Assembly: GCA_963784175.1 (NCBI GenBank)
Contig: CAWAQJ010000018.1
Span: 186,001 to 250,000, forward strand
Direction of reading: 5' to 3'
DNA: 64,000 nucleotides
Source of the DNA: JAIBJN01 sp963784175
Lineage (GTDB): Bacteria; Actinomycetota; Thermoleophilia; Gaiellales; Gaiellaceae
The position numbers and the translations under genes are program-made. Under the pieces are notes generated by a model. It saw only the letters and a list, made by a program, of their open reading frames with translations. It was not told where the DNA came from and searched no databases. This document shows positions 10,295 to 17,413 of the stretch, piece after piece (within the stretch, counting starts at the first letter, position 1; each line of letters starts with the position of its first letter).

Positions 10295-11353
10295 CTAGTG
10301 GAGCGTGACCAGATCCTTCGTGAAGGTCGTCAGCACCTCGGGCCCGTCCTCGCCGACGATGACGAGATCCTCGATCCGGACGCCGCCCAGGCCTGCGAAG
10401 TAGACGCCCGGCTCGACCGTGACGACGTTGCCCGGGACGAGCGTGTCCGTGGAGCCCGGCCGCAGGATCGGGAGCTCGTGGACGTCCAGGCCGAGGCCGT
10501 GGCCGAGCCCGTGGAGCACGGGCGCGAGGCCCGACGCCTCGATCTCGTCGCGGGCGATCGCATCGAGCTCCGCCCCCGTGGCGCCGGGACGCACCGCTGC
10601 CAGCGCGTGCTCCTCGGCCGAGCGGCACAGGTCGTAGCCCTGCTGGAGCAGCTCGGGGAGCTCGCCGGTCGCGAACGTGCGCGTGCAGTCGGAGCAGTAG
10701 CCGTCCACGAGGGCGCCGGAGTCGACGATCATCGTCTCCCCGGGACCGATCTTGCGGTCGCCGGGATGGTGGTGCGGCAGCGCGGCGTTCGGGCCGGCGG
10801 CGACGATGGTCGGGAACGCGAGGCCGTCCGCCCCCTCGTCGCGAAGCGTCTTCTCGAACCACCAGGCGACGTCGGCCTCGGTGCGACCGACGACGGATTC
10901 CTGCGCCAGCCGCTCGTAGGCGGCGCTGGTGACGCGTGTCGCCGCGCGGATGGCGTCGAGCTCGGCGTCCTCCTTGACCGCGCGGAGCCCGAGCACGACG
11001 CCCTTGGCCGGCACGAGCGTCGAGCCGTTCGCCGAGAGGGCTCCGTGCGCCGCGACGGTGACGAAGTCCGCCTCGAAGGCGATCGGCGACTCGACGAGCT
11101 CGCCGAGGCGCGTCCCGAGGAAGCTGAAGATGTCGCGGTCGGCCTCGACGAGCTCGACTCCCTCGAGCCTCCGCGCGGCCTCCGTATAGCGGCCGTCCGT
11201 GGCGACGAGGACGCGGTCGCCGTCGACGAGGACGGCGGCGTTCGAGCTGTCGAAGCCCGTGAGATAGCGGACGTTGACGGAGTTCGTGGCGAGAAACGTG
11301 GCCGCGCCGAGCGAGTCCAGCTCCCCCCGCAGCCGTGCGATGCGGTCGTTCAT
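10295..11353 (-). CDS. pepQ: M24 family Xaa-Pro peptidase
   Basis: This 352-residue protein has a creatinase N-domain followed by a pita-bread aminopeptidase domain. Metal and catalytic motifs are visible: DSGALVDGYCSDCTRTF (Asp ligands), GLGHGLGLDVHE (His) and TVEPGVYF (Glu). It hydrolyses Xaa-Pro bonds. It sits directly before efp as in Bacillus. Its ATG overlaps the aroQ TGA (ATGA). I cannot tell aminopeptidase P from prolidase specificity. Confidence 0.9.
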   Translation of the reverse strand: MNDRIARLRGELDSLGAATFLATNSVNVRYLTGFDSSNAAVLVDGDRVLVATDGRYTEAARRLEGVELVEADRDIFSFLGTRLGELVESPIAFEADFVTVAAHGALSANGSTLVPAKGVVLGLRAVKEDAELDAIRAATRVTSAAYERLAQESVVGRTEADVAWWFEKTLRDEGADGLAFPTIVAAGPNAALPHHHPGDRKIGPGETMIVDSGALVDGYCSDCTRTFATGELPELLQQGYDLCRSAEEHALAAVRPGATGAELDAIARDEIEASGLAPVLHGLGHGLGLDVHELPILRPGSTDTLVPGNVVTVEPGVYFAGLGGVRIEDLVIVGEDGPEVLTTFTKDLVTLH

Positions 11354-11778
11354 CCCTGCTCCTTGAGATAGGCGAGTGCTTCCTTGTAGCCGTCAGGCCC
11401 CTTGCCGACGATGCGGTGGGCGACGACGTCGGTGATGACCGACTGGCGCCGCCACTCCTCGCGCTCGTCGATGTTCGAGAGGTGCACCTCGACGACCGGC
11501 GCGCCGCAGAGCTCGAGCGCGTCGCGGATCGCGTAGCTGTAGTGGCTCCACGCGCCGGGGTTGACGATGAGCCCGTTCGCCCAGCGTGTGGAGTCGTGGC
11601 ACCACTCCACGAACTGCCCCTCGTGGTTCGTCTGGAAGCAGCGGGCGGAGCAGTCGAGCTCGCGCGCCCACCCGTAGATGCGCGTCTCGAGCTCGCCGTA
11701 GCTGAGGCCTCCGTAGAGGGCCGGGTCGCGCTGGGCGAGCACGTCGAGGTTCACACCGTTCAGGACGGCTACCTGCAT
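11350..11778 (-). CDS. aroQ: 3-dehydroquinate dehydratase, type II
   Basis: The enzyme dehydrates 3-dehydroquinate in chorismate synthesis. The active-site residues of the family are present: Arg and Tyr in QRDPALYGG, Asn in IVNPGAWSHYS, and His in VEVHLSNIDERE. The ATG at 11778 gives 142 residues, the usual size. An upstream in-frame ATG at 11832 lies inside aroKB and is not needed. A TAGACT box seven bases upstream points to a leaderless start. Confidence 0.95.
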   Translation of the reverse strand: MQVAVLNGVNLDVLAQRDPALYGGLSYGELETRIYGWARELDCSARCFQTNHEGQFVEWCHDSTRWANGLIVNPGAWSHYSYAIRDALELCGAPVVEVHLSNIDEREEWRRQSVITDVVAHRIVGKGPDGYKEALAYLKEQG

Positions 11779-11785
11779 GGCGGCG

Positions 11786-11791
11786 AGTCTA
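11786..11791 (-). promoter_or_regulatory. -10 box for aroQ, overlapping the aroKB stop codon
   Basis: TAGACT ends seven bases before the aroQ ATG. Its first three bases are also the TAG stop codon of aroKB. Confidence 0.5.
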
Positions 11792-13156
11792 CTGCCGGAT
11801 GAGAGCGGCCAGCGCGGCCCGGGCCTCGCCATCCGGAACGGTCGTGACGACGGGCCGTCCCGGCCTCTCCAGGAGGACGTAGACGCCCTCGCCCTTCTTG
11901 TCTCGCTTGAGTGCCGCCCACGCGACGTCGAGGTCGGCCTCGACCGGTTCGGGGCGCAGGATCTCCTCTACCGCGTCGGTGGGCTGCCCCGAGAGGCGGA
12001 GCGCGGCGAGAACGCCGAGGGCGACGGCCTCGCCGTGGGAGACCCGGTAGCCGGAGCCCGCCTCGAGCGCGTGCGCGAACGTGTGCCCGAGGTTGAGCCA
12101 CGCGCGGCGGCCCTCCGTCTCGTACGGGTCGGAGAGGACGACGCCGGCCTTGTACGCGGCGCAGGCGCGGATCATGTCCGCCTCCTTCAGCTTCCAGACG
12201 TCGTGCCCCGCGAGCAGACCGGTCTTCACGACCTCGGCCATGCCGGCACGGCGCTCGTTCTCGGGGAGCGTGGCCAGGACGCTCGGGTTGATGCCTACCG
12301 ACTCCGGGAAGTGGAATGCGCCTGCGAGGTTCTTCCCGTCGGCCGTGTTGATGCCCGTCTTGCCCCCGATCGCGGCGTCGACCTGCCCGGTGAGCGTCGT
12401 AGGGACGGCGATCCAGGGAATCCCGCGCAGATAGGTCGCAGCGACGAAGCCGACGAGATCCGTCGTCGAACCTCCGCCGAGCGCGATGATCGTGCCGTCG
12501 CGGCCGAGCGTGAGCTCGCGCCAGAGTCGCTCGACGACCGCGAGCGACTTGGCCGCCTCACCCGCAGGGACCGTGAGCACCGGCCGATCGCCCGCCGGGG
12601 GATGGAGCCGAAGAACGCGCTCGTCCGCCACGACGACGGCAGGCCCGCTCGTGACGATGCCGCCCGGAACAGCGATCCGCAGGGCGGCCAGCAGCACGTC
12701 CTCGACGCTCACCGCGGTCGCGTCCGCAGCCTCCGCGTACACGGCCTGACGGGACTCGTAGAGCTTGCGGAAGTCGGCCTCGCGCTTCGCCAGGGGCCGG
12801 TCGGAGCCGCGCACGCGCTTCCAGGCCGTCTCGACCCCGACGTCCAGGTAGACGGTGAAGGCACGGGCGCGCAGACGCTCGCGGGAGAGCGGGGAGAGAA
12901 CGGCACCGCCGCCGAGCGCGATGACGGCGTCCGCGCCCGCGAGCACCTCGGCGAGCGTCTCTTCCTCGAGGCGGCGAAACTCGTGCTCGCCCCGCTCCTC
13001 GAAGAGCTCGGGGACCGGGCCGTGGCGCTTCTCGATCAGCCGGTCGAGGTCGACGAACGGACGCGCCGTCAGGGTCGCCACGCGGGCACCGACCGTCGAC
13101 TTCCCGGCGCCCATGAAGCCCGAGATGGCGAGGTGGCGGCCTAGGGCGCCGACCAC
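11789..13156 (-). CDS. aroKB: fused shikimate kinase / 3-dehydroquinate synthase (AroKB)
   Basis: One continuous frame encodes two chorismate-pathway enzymes. Residues 1-160 are shikimate kinase: Walker A GFMGAGKST, DLDRLIE, GGGAV and the RPLAKREADFRKLYESR lid. Residues 165-455 are dehydroquinate synthase: GGGSTTDLVGF, PTTLTGQVDAAIGGKTGIN and LNLGHTFAHALE. Such fusions are known in Thermotoga. The synthase half is short at its N-terminus. The GTG at 13156 overlaps the aroC end by 16 bases and is the only plausible start before Walker A. Confidence 0.92.
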   Translation of the reverse strand: MVGALGRHLAISGFMGAGKSTVGARVATLTARPFVDLDRLIEKRHGPVPELFEERGEHEFRRLEEETLAEVLAGADAVIALGGGAVLSPLSRERLRARAFTVYLDVGVETAWKRVRGSDRPLAKREADFRKLYESRQAVYAEAADATAVSVEDVLLAALRIAVPGGIVTSGPAVVVADERVLRLHPPAGDRPVLTVPAGEAAKSLAVVERLWRELTLGRDGTIIALGGGSTTDLVGFVAATYLRGIPWIAVPTTLTGQVDAAIGGKTGINTADGKNLAGAFHFPESVGINPSVLATLPENERRAGMAEVVKTGLLAGHDVWKLKEADMIRACAAYKAGVVLSDPYETEGRRAWLNLGHTFAHALEAGSGYRVSHGEAVALGVLAALRLSGQPTDAVEEILRPEPVEADLDVAWAALKRDKKGEGVYVLLERPGRPVVTTVPDGEARAALAALIRQ

Positions 13157-14220
13157 GAGATGCGCTCCACGTACGCGCGCCAGGCGCCCACGAAGTCGTC
13201 GAGCGCGTCGCCGCCGAACTTCTCCTTCGCGGCGCGGGCGAGCTCGAACGCCACGCAGGCTTCGGCGACGACGGCCAGCGCTTCGACGGCCGCGACGTCG
13301 GAGCGCTCGACGAGCGCCTGCGCGGGCTCGCCGGTTTCCAGGTCGGCCGAGCGCAGGGGCTTCATCAGGGTCGGCAGCGGCTTCATCGCGGCGCGCACGA
13401 CGACCTCCTCGCCGTTGGAGATGCCGGCCTCGATCCCGCCGGCCCGGTTCGTCTTCCGCCGGTAGCCGCTCTCGTCCCGGAAGATCTCGTCGTGGGCCTC
13501 GGAGCCGCGGAGCCCCGCGAGGCCGAACCCGTCGCCGATCTCGACTCCCTTGACTGCCTGCGTGCCCATCAGCGTCCAGGCCAGGCGCGCGTCGAGACGC
13601 TCCTCCTTCGTCGCGTAGGAGCCGAGACCGGGTGGAACGCCGCGCGCGCGAACCTCGACGACCCCTCCGATGGTGTCGCGGTCGGCCCGTGCGTCGTCGA
13701 TCTTGGCCTCCAGCTGGTCGGTGGCGACGCTGCTCTCGATGTCGATGCCGATCTCGCGCAGGAGCGCCTTCGCCGCGCCGCCCGCCGCGACGATCGCGGC
13801 CGTGTGGCGCGCGCTCGCGCGCTCGAGGGCATCCCGGACGTCGGAGAGCCCGTACTTCATGACGCCCGCGAGATCCGCGTGACCGGGGCGCGGCAGCGTG
13901 ACGGCCTCCTTGCCCTTTCCCGTCGGCTCGCCCTCGGGCGGCCATGGGCTCATCCCCCACGTCCAGTTCTTGTGGTCGCGGTTGCGGACGACGAGCGCCA
14001 GGGGCGTGCCCAGCGTGCGCCCGTGCCGGAGCCCGGCGAGAACCTCGACCTCGTCGGTCTCGATCTGCTGGCGCGGGCTGCGCCCGTAGCCCTGCTGCCG
14101 GCGCCGAAGATCCTCCTCGATCGCCGCGCGCTCGAGCACGAGCCCGGCGGGAAGGCCGGTGACGATGGCGACGAGCCCGGGGCCGTGGGACTCGCCTGCG
14201 GTGGTGAGGGTGAGAGCCAC
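13141..14220 (-). CDS. aroC: chorismate synthase
   Basis: This 359-residue FMN-dependent enzyme converts EPSP to chorismate. It shows the GESHG motif near residue 10, RRQQGYGRS, the long RPGHADL segment and NRAGGIEAGISNG. The GTG at 14220 follows from the conserved TLTTAGESHG start. It lies 29 bases after aroE and overlaps aroKB downstream, so aroE-aroC-aroKB form one transcription unit. Confidence 0.96.
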   Translation of the reverse strand: MALTLTTAGESHGPGLVAIVTGLPAGLVLERAAIEEDLRRRQQGYGRSPRQQIETDEVEVLAGLRHGRTLGTPLALVVRNRDHKNWTWGMSPWPPEGEPTGKGKEAVTLPRPGHADLAGVMKYGLSDVRDALERASARHTAAIVAAGGAAKALLREIGIDIESSVATDQLEAKIDDARADRDTIGGVVEVRARGVPPGLGSYATKEERLDARLAWTLMGTQAVKGVEIGDGFGLAGLRGSEAHDEIFRDESGYRRKTNRAGGIEAGISNGEEVVVRAAMKPLPTLMKPLRSADLETGEPAQALVERSDVAAVEALAVVAEACVAFELARAAKEKFGGDALDDFVGAWRAYVERISWSAP

Positions 14221-14249
14221 GGGGGAAAGCCTACGGCGCGGCCACGTTG

Positions 14250-15062
14250 TTACGTGCGCTCGCGGACAGCGGCCTGCATGGCCTCGACCGGCGCGGGCAC
14301 TCCGGTCCAGCGCTCGAACGACGCCGCGCCCTGGGCGACAAGCACGTCGAGCCCGTCCACGACCCGCTCGCAGGCTGCCTTCCGGGCGCCCGCGATCAGG
14401 GCCGTTTCGCTTCCGTCCGGCTTGTAGGCCATGTCGACGACCTGCCGGACGCCGCCGAGGTCGACGAGGAGCTCGTCGCGGACGGGGGTCGCGTTGAGAA
14501 CGAGGTCGGCGTCTCGTGGCGGCGGCGGCCACGCGTCGTCGGCCTCGACCGCGTGGTCGGGCGCCAGGCCGCGCAACCGAGCGGCGAGAGCGTGGGCCTT
14601 CTCGGGCGAGCGGGCTGCGACCCTCAGAGAGGCGCAGCCTGCGTCGACCAGGGCGGTGGCGACGGCCTGCGCCGCGCCGCCCGCGCCGAGAACGAGCGCG
14701 CGGGCTCCCTCGGCCTCGACCGCGCCGGTCACCGCGAGCCCGTCGGTGCTCGATCCCAGCACGCGGCCCTCGCCGATTACGAGTGTGTTCACCGAGCCGC
14801 CGCGCGACGCCACCTCGTCGAGCTCGTCGCAGAATGCGAGCACGCCGGTCTTGTGCGGGATGGTGACGTTCGCGCCCGCGAAGCCGAGCGCGACGAGGCC
14901 GGCGACCGCATCCTCCAGGCGCTCCGGCTCGACGGGCAGCGCGACGTAGGCCCAGTCGAGCCCGGCCTCCTGGAAGGCGGCATTCTGCATGGGCGGCGAG
15001 AGCGAGTCCCGAAGCGGGTGCCGAAGCAGCCCGACGAGCCTCGTCTCGCCTCCTATCCGCAC
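14250..15062 (-). CDS. aroE: shikimate dehydrogenase
   Basis: The enzyme reduces 3-dehydroshikimate with NADPH. The substrate-site motifs are SLSPPMQNAAF and NVTIPHK. The nucleotide loop is VLGAGGAAQAV, followed by AARS. The C-terminal segment is VDGLDVLVAQGAASFE. The length of 270 residues is normal. It starts with GTG 15062, overlapping the mltG end by 10 bases, so the shikimate genes follow mltG in one operon. Confidence 0.94.
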   Translation of the reverse strand: MRIGGETRLVGLLRHPLRDSLSPPMQNAAFQEAGLDWAYVALPVEPERLEDAVAGLVALGFAGANVTIPHKTGVLAFCDELDEVASRGGSVNTLVIGEGRVLGSSTDGLAVTGAVEAEGARALVLGAGGAAQAVATALVDAGCASLRVAARSPEKAHALAARLRGLAPDHAVEADDAWPPPPRDADLVLNATPVRDELLVDLGGVRQVVDMAYKPDGSETALIAGARKAACERVVDGLDVLVAQGAASFERWTGVPAPVEAMQAAVRERT

Positions 15063-15973
15063 TGGAGGCCGCCGCGCGGGAAGGCGTCGAACTCCGCCTC
15101 GCTCGCGGTGAAGAAGTGGCTGCGGCAGTCGGGCTTGCGCACGAAGTAGAGGAGGTCGACCTGGGCCGGGTGCGCCGCCGCCTGGATCGCCGCCAGGCCC
15201 GGATTCGCGATCGGCGTCGGCGGAAGGCCCGGCAGCTTGCGGGTGTTGTAGGGGTTATCGGAATCGAGCTGGCTCTGGAGGATCGCCTGCGTCGGCGGGA
15301 TGTCGAAGCCATACCGGACGGTCGCGTCGATCCCGAGCGGCATGCCCGCCCTGAGCCGGTTGTAGATGACGGCCGCCACCAGAGGGCGCTCGCGCGGCAC
15401 CTGCACCTCCTTCTCGACCATGGAGGCGATGATGAGCACGTCGTAGGGCGTGAGCTTCTTCGAGCGCGCGTACTTCATGTCGATCTGGCTCCACGCCCGC
15501 TCGAACGCGGCGAGCTGGTCGTCGACGAGCTGCGCGGAGGTCGTGTCCTCGGTGAAGTCGTACGTGGCCGGGAAGAGAAATCCCTCGAGGTTCGGCGCGT
15601 CCGATCTCTTGAAGCCCGCCGGAAGACTCGCCGTCTCCTCCGTGGCCGCCAGGTACGCCTTTGGGCGCAGAGACGGCGAGATCCCGCGCTCTTCCTCCGC
15701 GATCTTGTTGACGGCCGCGATGCGCGCCGCCATCTGCTTCCGCGTGAACCCCTCCGGGAAGATGATCCTCAGGACGGGCTTCGGCGGCGCCGTGTCCAGG
15801 GCGGTGGTGTCCACCTCCGACGAGCCGCCGGCCCCCGACCCGAAGCCGACCACGGCCCACCCGATCGCCGCGAGCAGGCCGAAGCCGAGCACGACGCCGA
15901 ACAGCGCCGCCAGCCGACCACCGCGCTTCCGGCGGTAGTCGTGCCTTACGCGGGGCGGCTGCTGGCCTTCCAC
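15053..15973 (-). CDS. mltG: endolytic murein transglycosylase MltG
   Basis: This membrane-anchored enzyme cleaves nascent glycan strands. The cytoplasmic start is basic, one membrane segment spans residues 21-46, and a YceG domain follows. The catalytic Glu is in the ASMVEKE motif (Glu187), with YNRLRAGMPLGIDATVRYG after it. The length is 306 residues. It begins with GTG and overlaps ruvX by 28 bases, the conserved ruvX-mltG pairing. Confidence 0.93.
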   Translation of the reverse strand: MEGQQPPRVRHDYRRKRGGRLAALFGVVLGFGLLAAIGWAVVGFGSGAGGSSEVDTTALDTAPPKPVLRIIFPEGFTRKQMAARIAAVNKIAEEERGISPSLRPKAYLAATEETASLPAGFKRSDAPNLEGFLFPATYDFTEDTTSAQLVDDQLAAFERAWSQIDMKYARSKKLTPYDVLIIASMVEKEVQVPRERPLVAAVIYNRLRAGMPLGIDATVRYGFDIPPTQAILQSQLDSDNPYNTRKLPGLPPTPIANPGLAAIQAAAHPAQVDLLYFVRKPDCRSHFFTASEAEFDAFPRGGLQCG

Positions 15974-16347
15974 TGCAAATAGCTCGTGAGCAGGTGCGCG
16001 GCCGCCACGGCGTCCTCGCCGGCCCGCGTGTCGCCGCTGCTCCGTGCGAGCGCCGTCGTGAAGCGCTCGTCGAAGGTCTCCAGCGGGAGGTCGGTCGCCT
16101 CGCGAAGGCGCGCGACGAACCGCTCGGTCTCGATCGCCTGCGGCCCCAGCTCGCCGCGCAGCGTCACCGGCAGGCCGACGACGATGCGCTCGACACCCTC
16201 GCGCTCCGCGAGCTCGAGCAGCCGGGCGATGCCGGCCTCGGAGGCAGCGCGCTCGACGATCTCGAGCGGCCGGGCGACCGTGCCGGTCGGATCGGAAACG
16301 GCCACGCCGGTCCGTGCAGAGCCGTAGTCGAGGGCCAGTACCTTCAC
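15946..16347 (-). CDS. ruvX: Holliday junction resolvase-like / pre-16S rRNA nuclease YqgF
   Basis: This 133-residue RNase H-fold protein has ALDYGSARTGVAVSDP (first catalytic Asp), VVGLPVTLRGE and DERFTTALA. The family processes the 5' end of 16S rRNA. The GTG start is set by the conserved LALDYG. A TAGAAT box nine bases upstream indicates its own promoter between it and the response regulator. Confidence 0.93.
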   Translation of the reverse strand: MKVLALDYGSARTGVAVSDPTGTVARPLEIVERAASEAGIARLLELAEREGVERIVVGLPVTLRGELGPQAIETERFVARLREATDLPLETFDERFTTALARSSGDTRAGEDAVAAAHLLTSYLQWKASSRPA

Positions 16348-16356
16348 CGACGCGCG

Positions 16357-16362
16357 ATTCTA
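16357..16362 (-). promoter_or_regulatory. -10 box for ruvX-mltG-aroE operon
   Basis: TAGAAT ends nine bases before the ruvX GTG, in the 32-base gap after the response regulator. It implies a separate promoter for ruvX through aroKB. Confidence 0.5.
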
Positions 16363-16379
16363 GTTCCGGGAAGTGACAG

Positions 16380-16739
16380 TCAAGCCGCCTTGCCGGCCAC
16401 TGCGTCGACGATCTCGTCCGGGTCGCCGCCCTTGGGGACGTAGTGGTCGGCGCCGAGAGCGAGCGCCTGGGAGACCAGGCGGTCGTTGTCGAAGCCGGAG
16501 AGGACGACGATCCTCGCCCCGGGCGCGACCCGCTTGATCTCGGGCAGGGCCTCGAGCCCGTCCATCACCGGCATGGAGAGGTCCAGCAGGACGACGTCGG
16601 GCTGGAGGCGCTCGGCCTCGGCCACCGCATCGCGGCCGTTGTCGGCCTCGCTCACGACCTCGTTGCCCTCGAGCTCGAGGACGATTCGGAGGAGCTCTCG
16701 GATCTGCGGCGAGTCGTCGCAGAGGAGGACGCGCATCAC
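16380..16739 (-). CDS. single-domain response regulator (receiver domain only)
   Basis: This 119-residue CheY-like receiver has the acidic pair Asp8-Asp9, phospho-acceptor Asp53 in VVLLDLSMP, Ser81 and Lys103 (VPKGG). There is no output domain. It overlaps the PAS protein (GTGA), so the two probably work together. The start is either GTG 16739 or the next codon, ATG. A DNA target is unlikely; it may relay phosphate or act by protein contact. Confidence 0.9.
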   Translation of the reverse strand: MMRVLLCDDSPQIRELLRIVLELEGNEVVSEADNGRDAVAEAERLQPDVVLLDLSMPVMDGLEALPEIKRVAPGARIVVLSGFDNDRLVSQALALGADHYVPKGGDPDEIVDAVAGKAA

Positions 16740-17413
16740 TCCCGCGCCGCCGGGTCTCGCCGCCTGAGCCCCCCGGGCCGCAGAGCCGTCTCCTCGTCCT
16801 CGCCGGCCAGCAGGTCGTTCACGACCCTGCGCGCCGCGACGAGCGCGTTCGTGAGTGCCTCGCGGACGTCGTCCAGGCGGTCGAGGTCGAGCGCCATCCG
16901 GGCCGCGCTGACGCTCTGGACGACGTCGTCGTTGATCTCGAGCGCGCGCCGCTGGTTGGCCGCCTCGCTCCGCTTGAGCTCGGTGATGTCGGCGAAGACC
17001 GCGACCGCGCCGAGGAGCAGGCCATCGTCCTCGACAAGCGGCGCGGAGCTACCCAGGAGCCAGCCGTCGGTGCCGTCGAAGCGGCGGATGTGGAACTCCT
17101 CCGGCCCCACGACCTCGCGGGACTCCAGGCAGCGCGCCATCGCCCAGTCGTGCCCCTCGAAGGGCCGCCCGTCGGGGTGGAAGGCCCGGTACTGGCTCCA
17201 CTCCTTGACGTTCTCGGCCGTGACGCTCCCCGCCCAGATCCGCTCCGCGGCCTCGTTCTGGAGGATGAGGCGGCCCTGCGGGTCGCTCATGATCACCCCG
17301 TGCGGGCTTTGCTCGAGCACGATGTCGAGCAGGCGCCGGTCGCGGGCGCCGACGAGCCGGAGCCGCTCGTTCTCGCGCCTGAGGGCCTCGAGCTCGGGAT
17401 CAACCGAGTGCAT
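16736..17413 (-). CDS. PAS-domain signalling protein with a His-less dimerisation segment
   Basis: This is a 225-residue protein. A short coiled coil (ELEALRRENERLRL) leads into a PAS domain at about 25-145 (ILEQSPHGVIMSDPQGRLILQN). A helical segment follows: ALEINDDVVQSVSAARMAL. That segment looks like the phospho-acceptor helix of HisKA_3 kinases, but the expected HD reads ND, and there is no ATPase domain. I infer a sensor or adaptor for the adjacent receiver, not a kinase. ATG 17413 overlaps the alaS end by 14 bases. Confidence 0.75.
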   Translation of the reverse strand: MHSVDPELEALRRENERLRLVGARDRRLLDIVLEQSPHGVIMSDPQGRLILQNEAAERIWAGSVTAENVKEWSQYRAFHPDGRPFEGHDWAMARCLESREVVGPEEFHIRRFDGTDGWLLGSSAPLVEDDGLLLGAVAVFADITELKRSEAANQRRALEINDDVVQSVSAARMALDLDRLDDVREALTNALVAARRVVNDLLAGEDEETALRPGGLRRRDPAARE

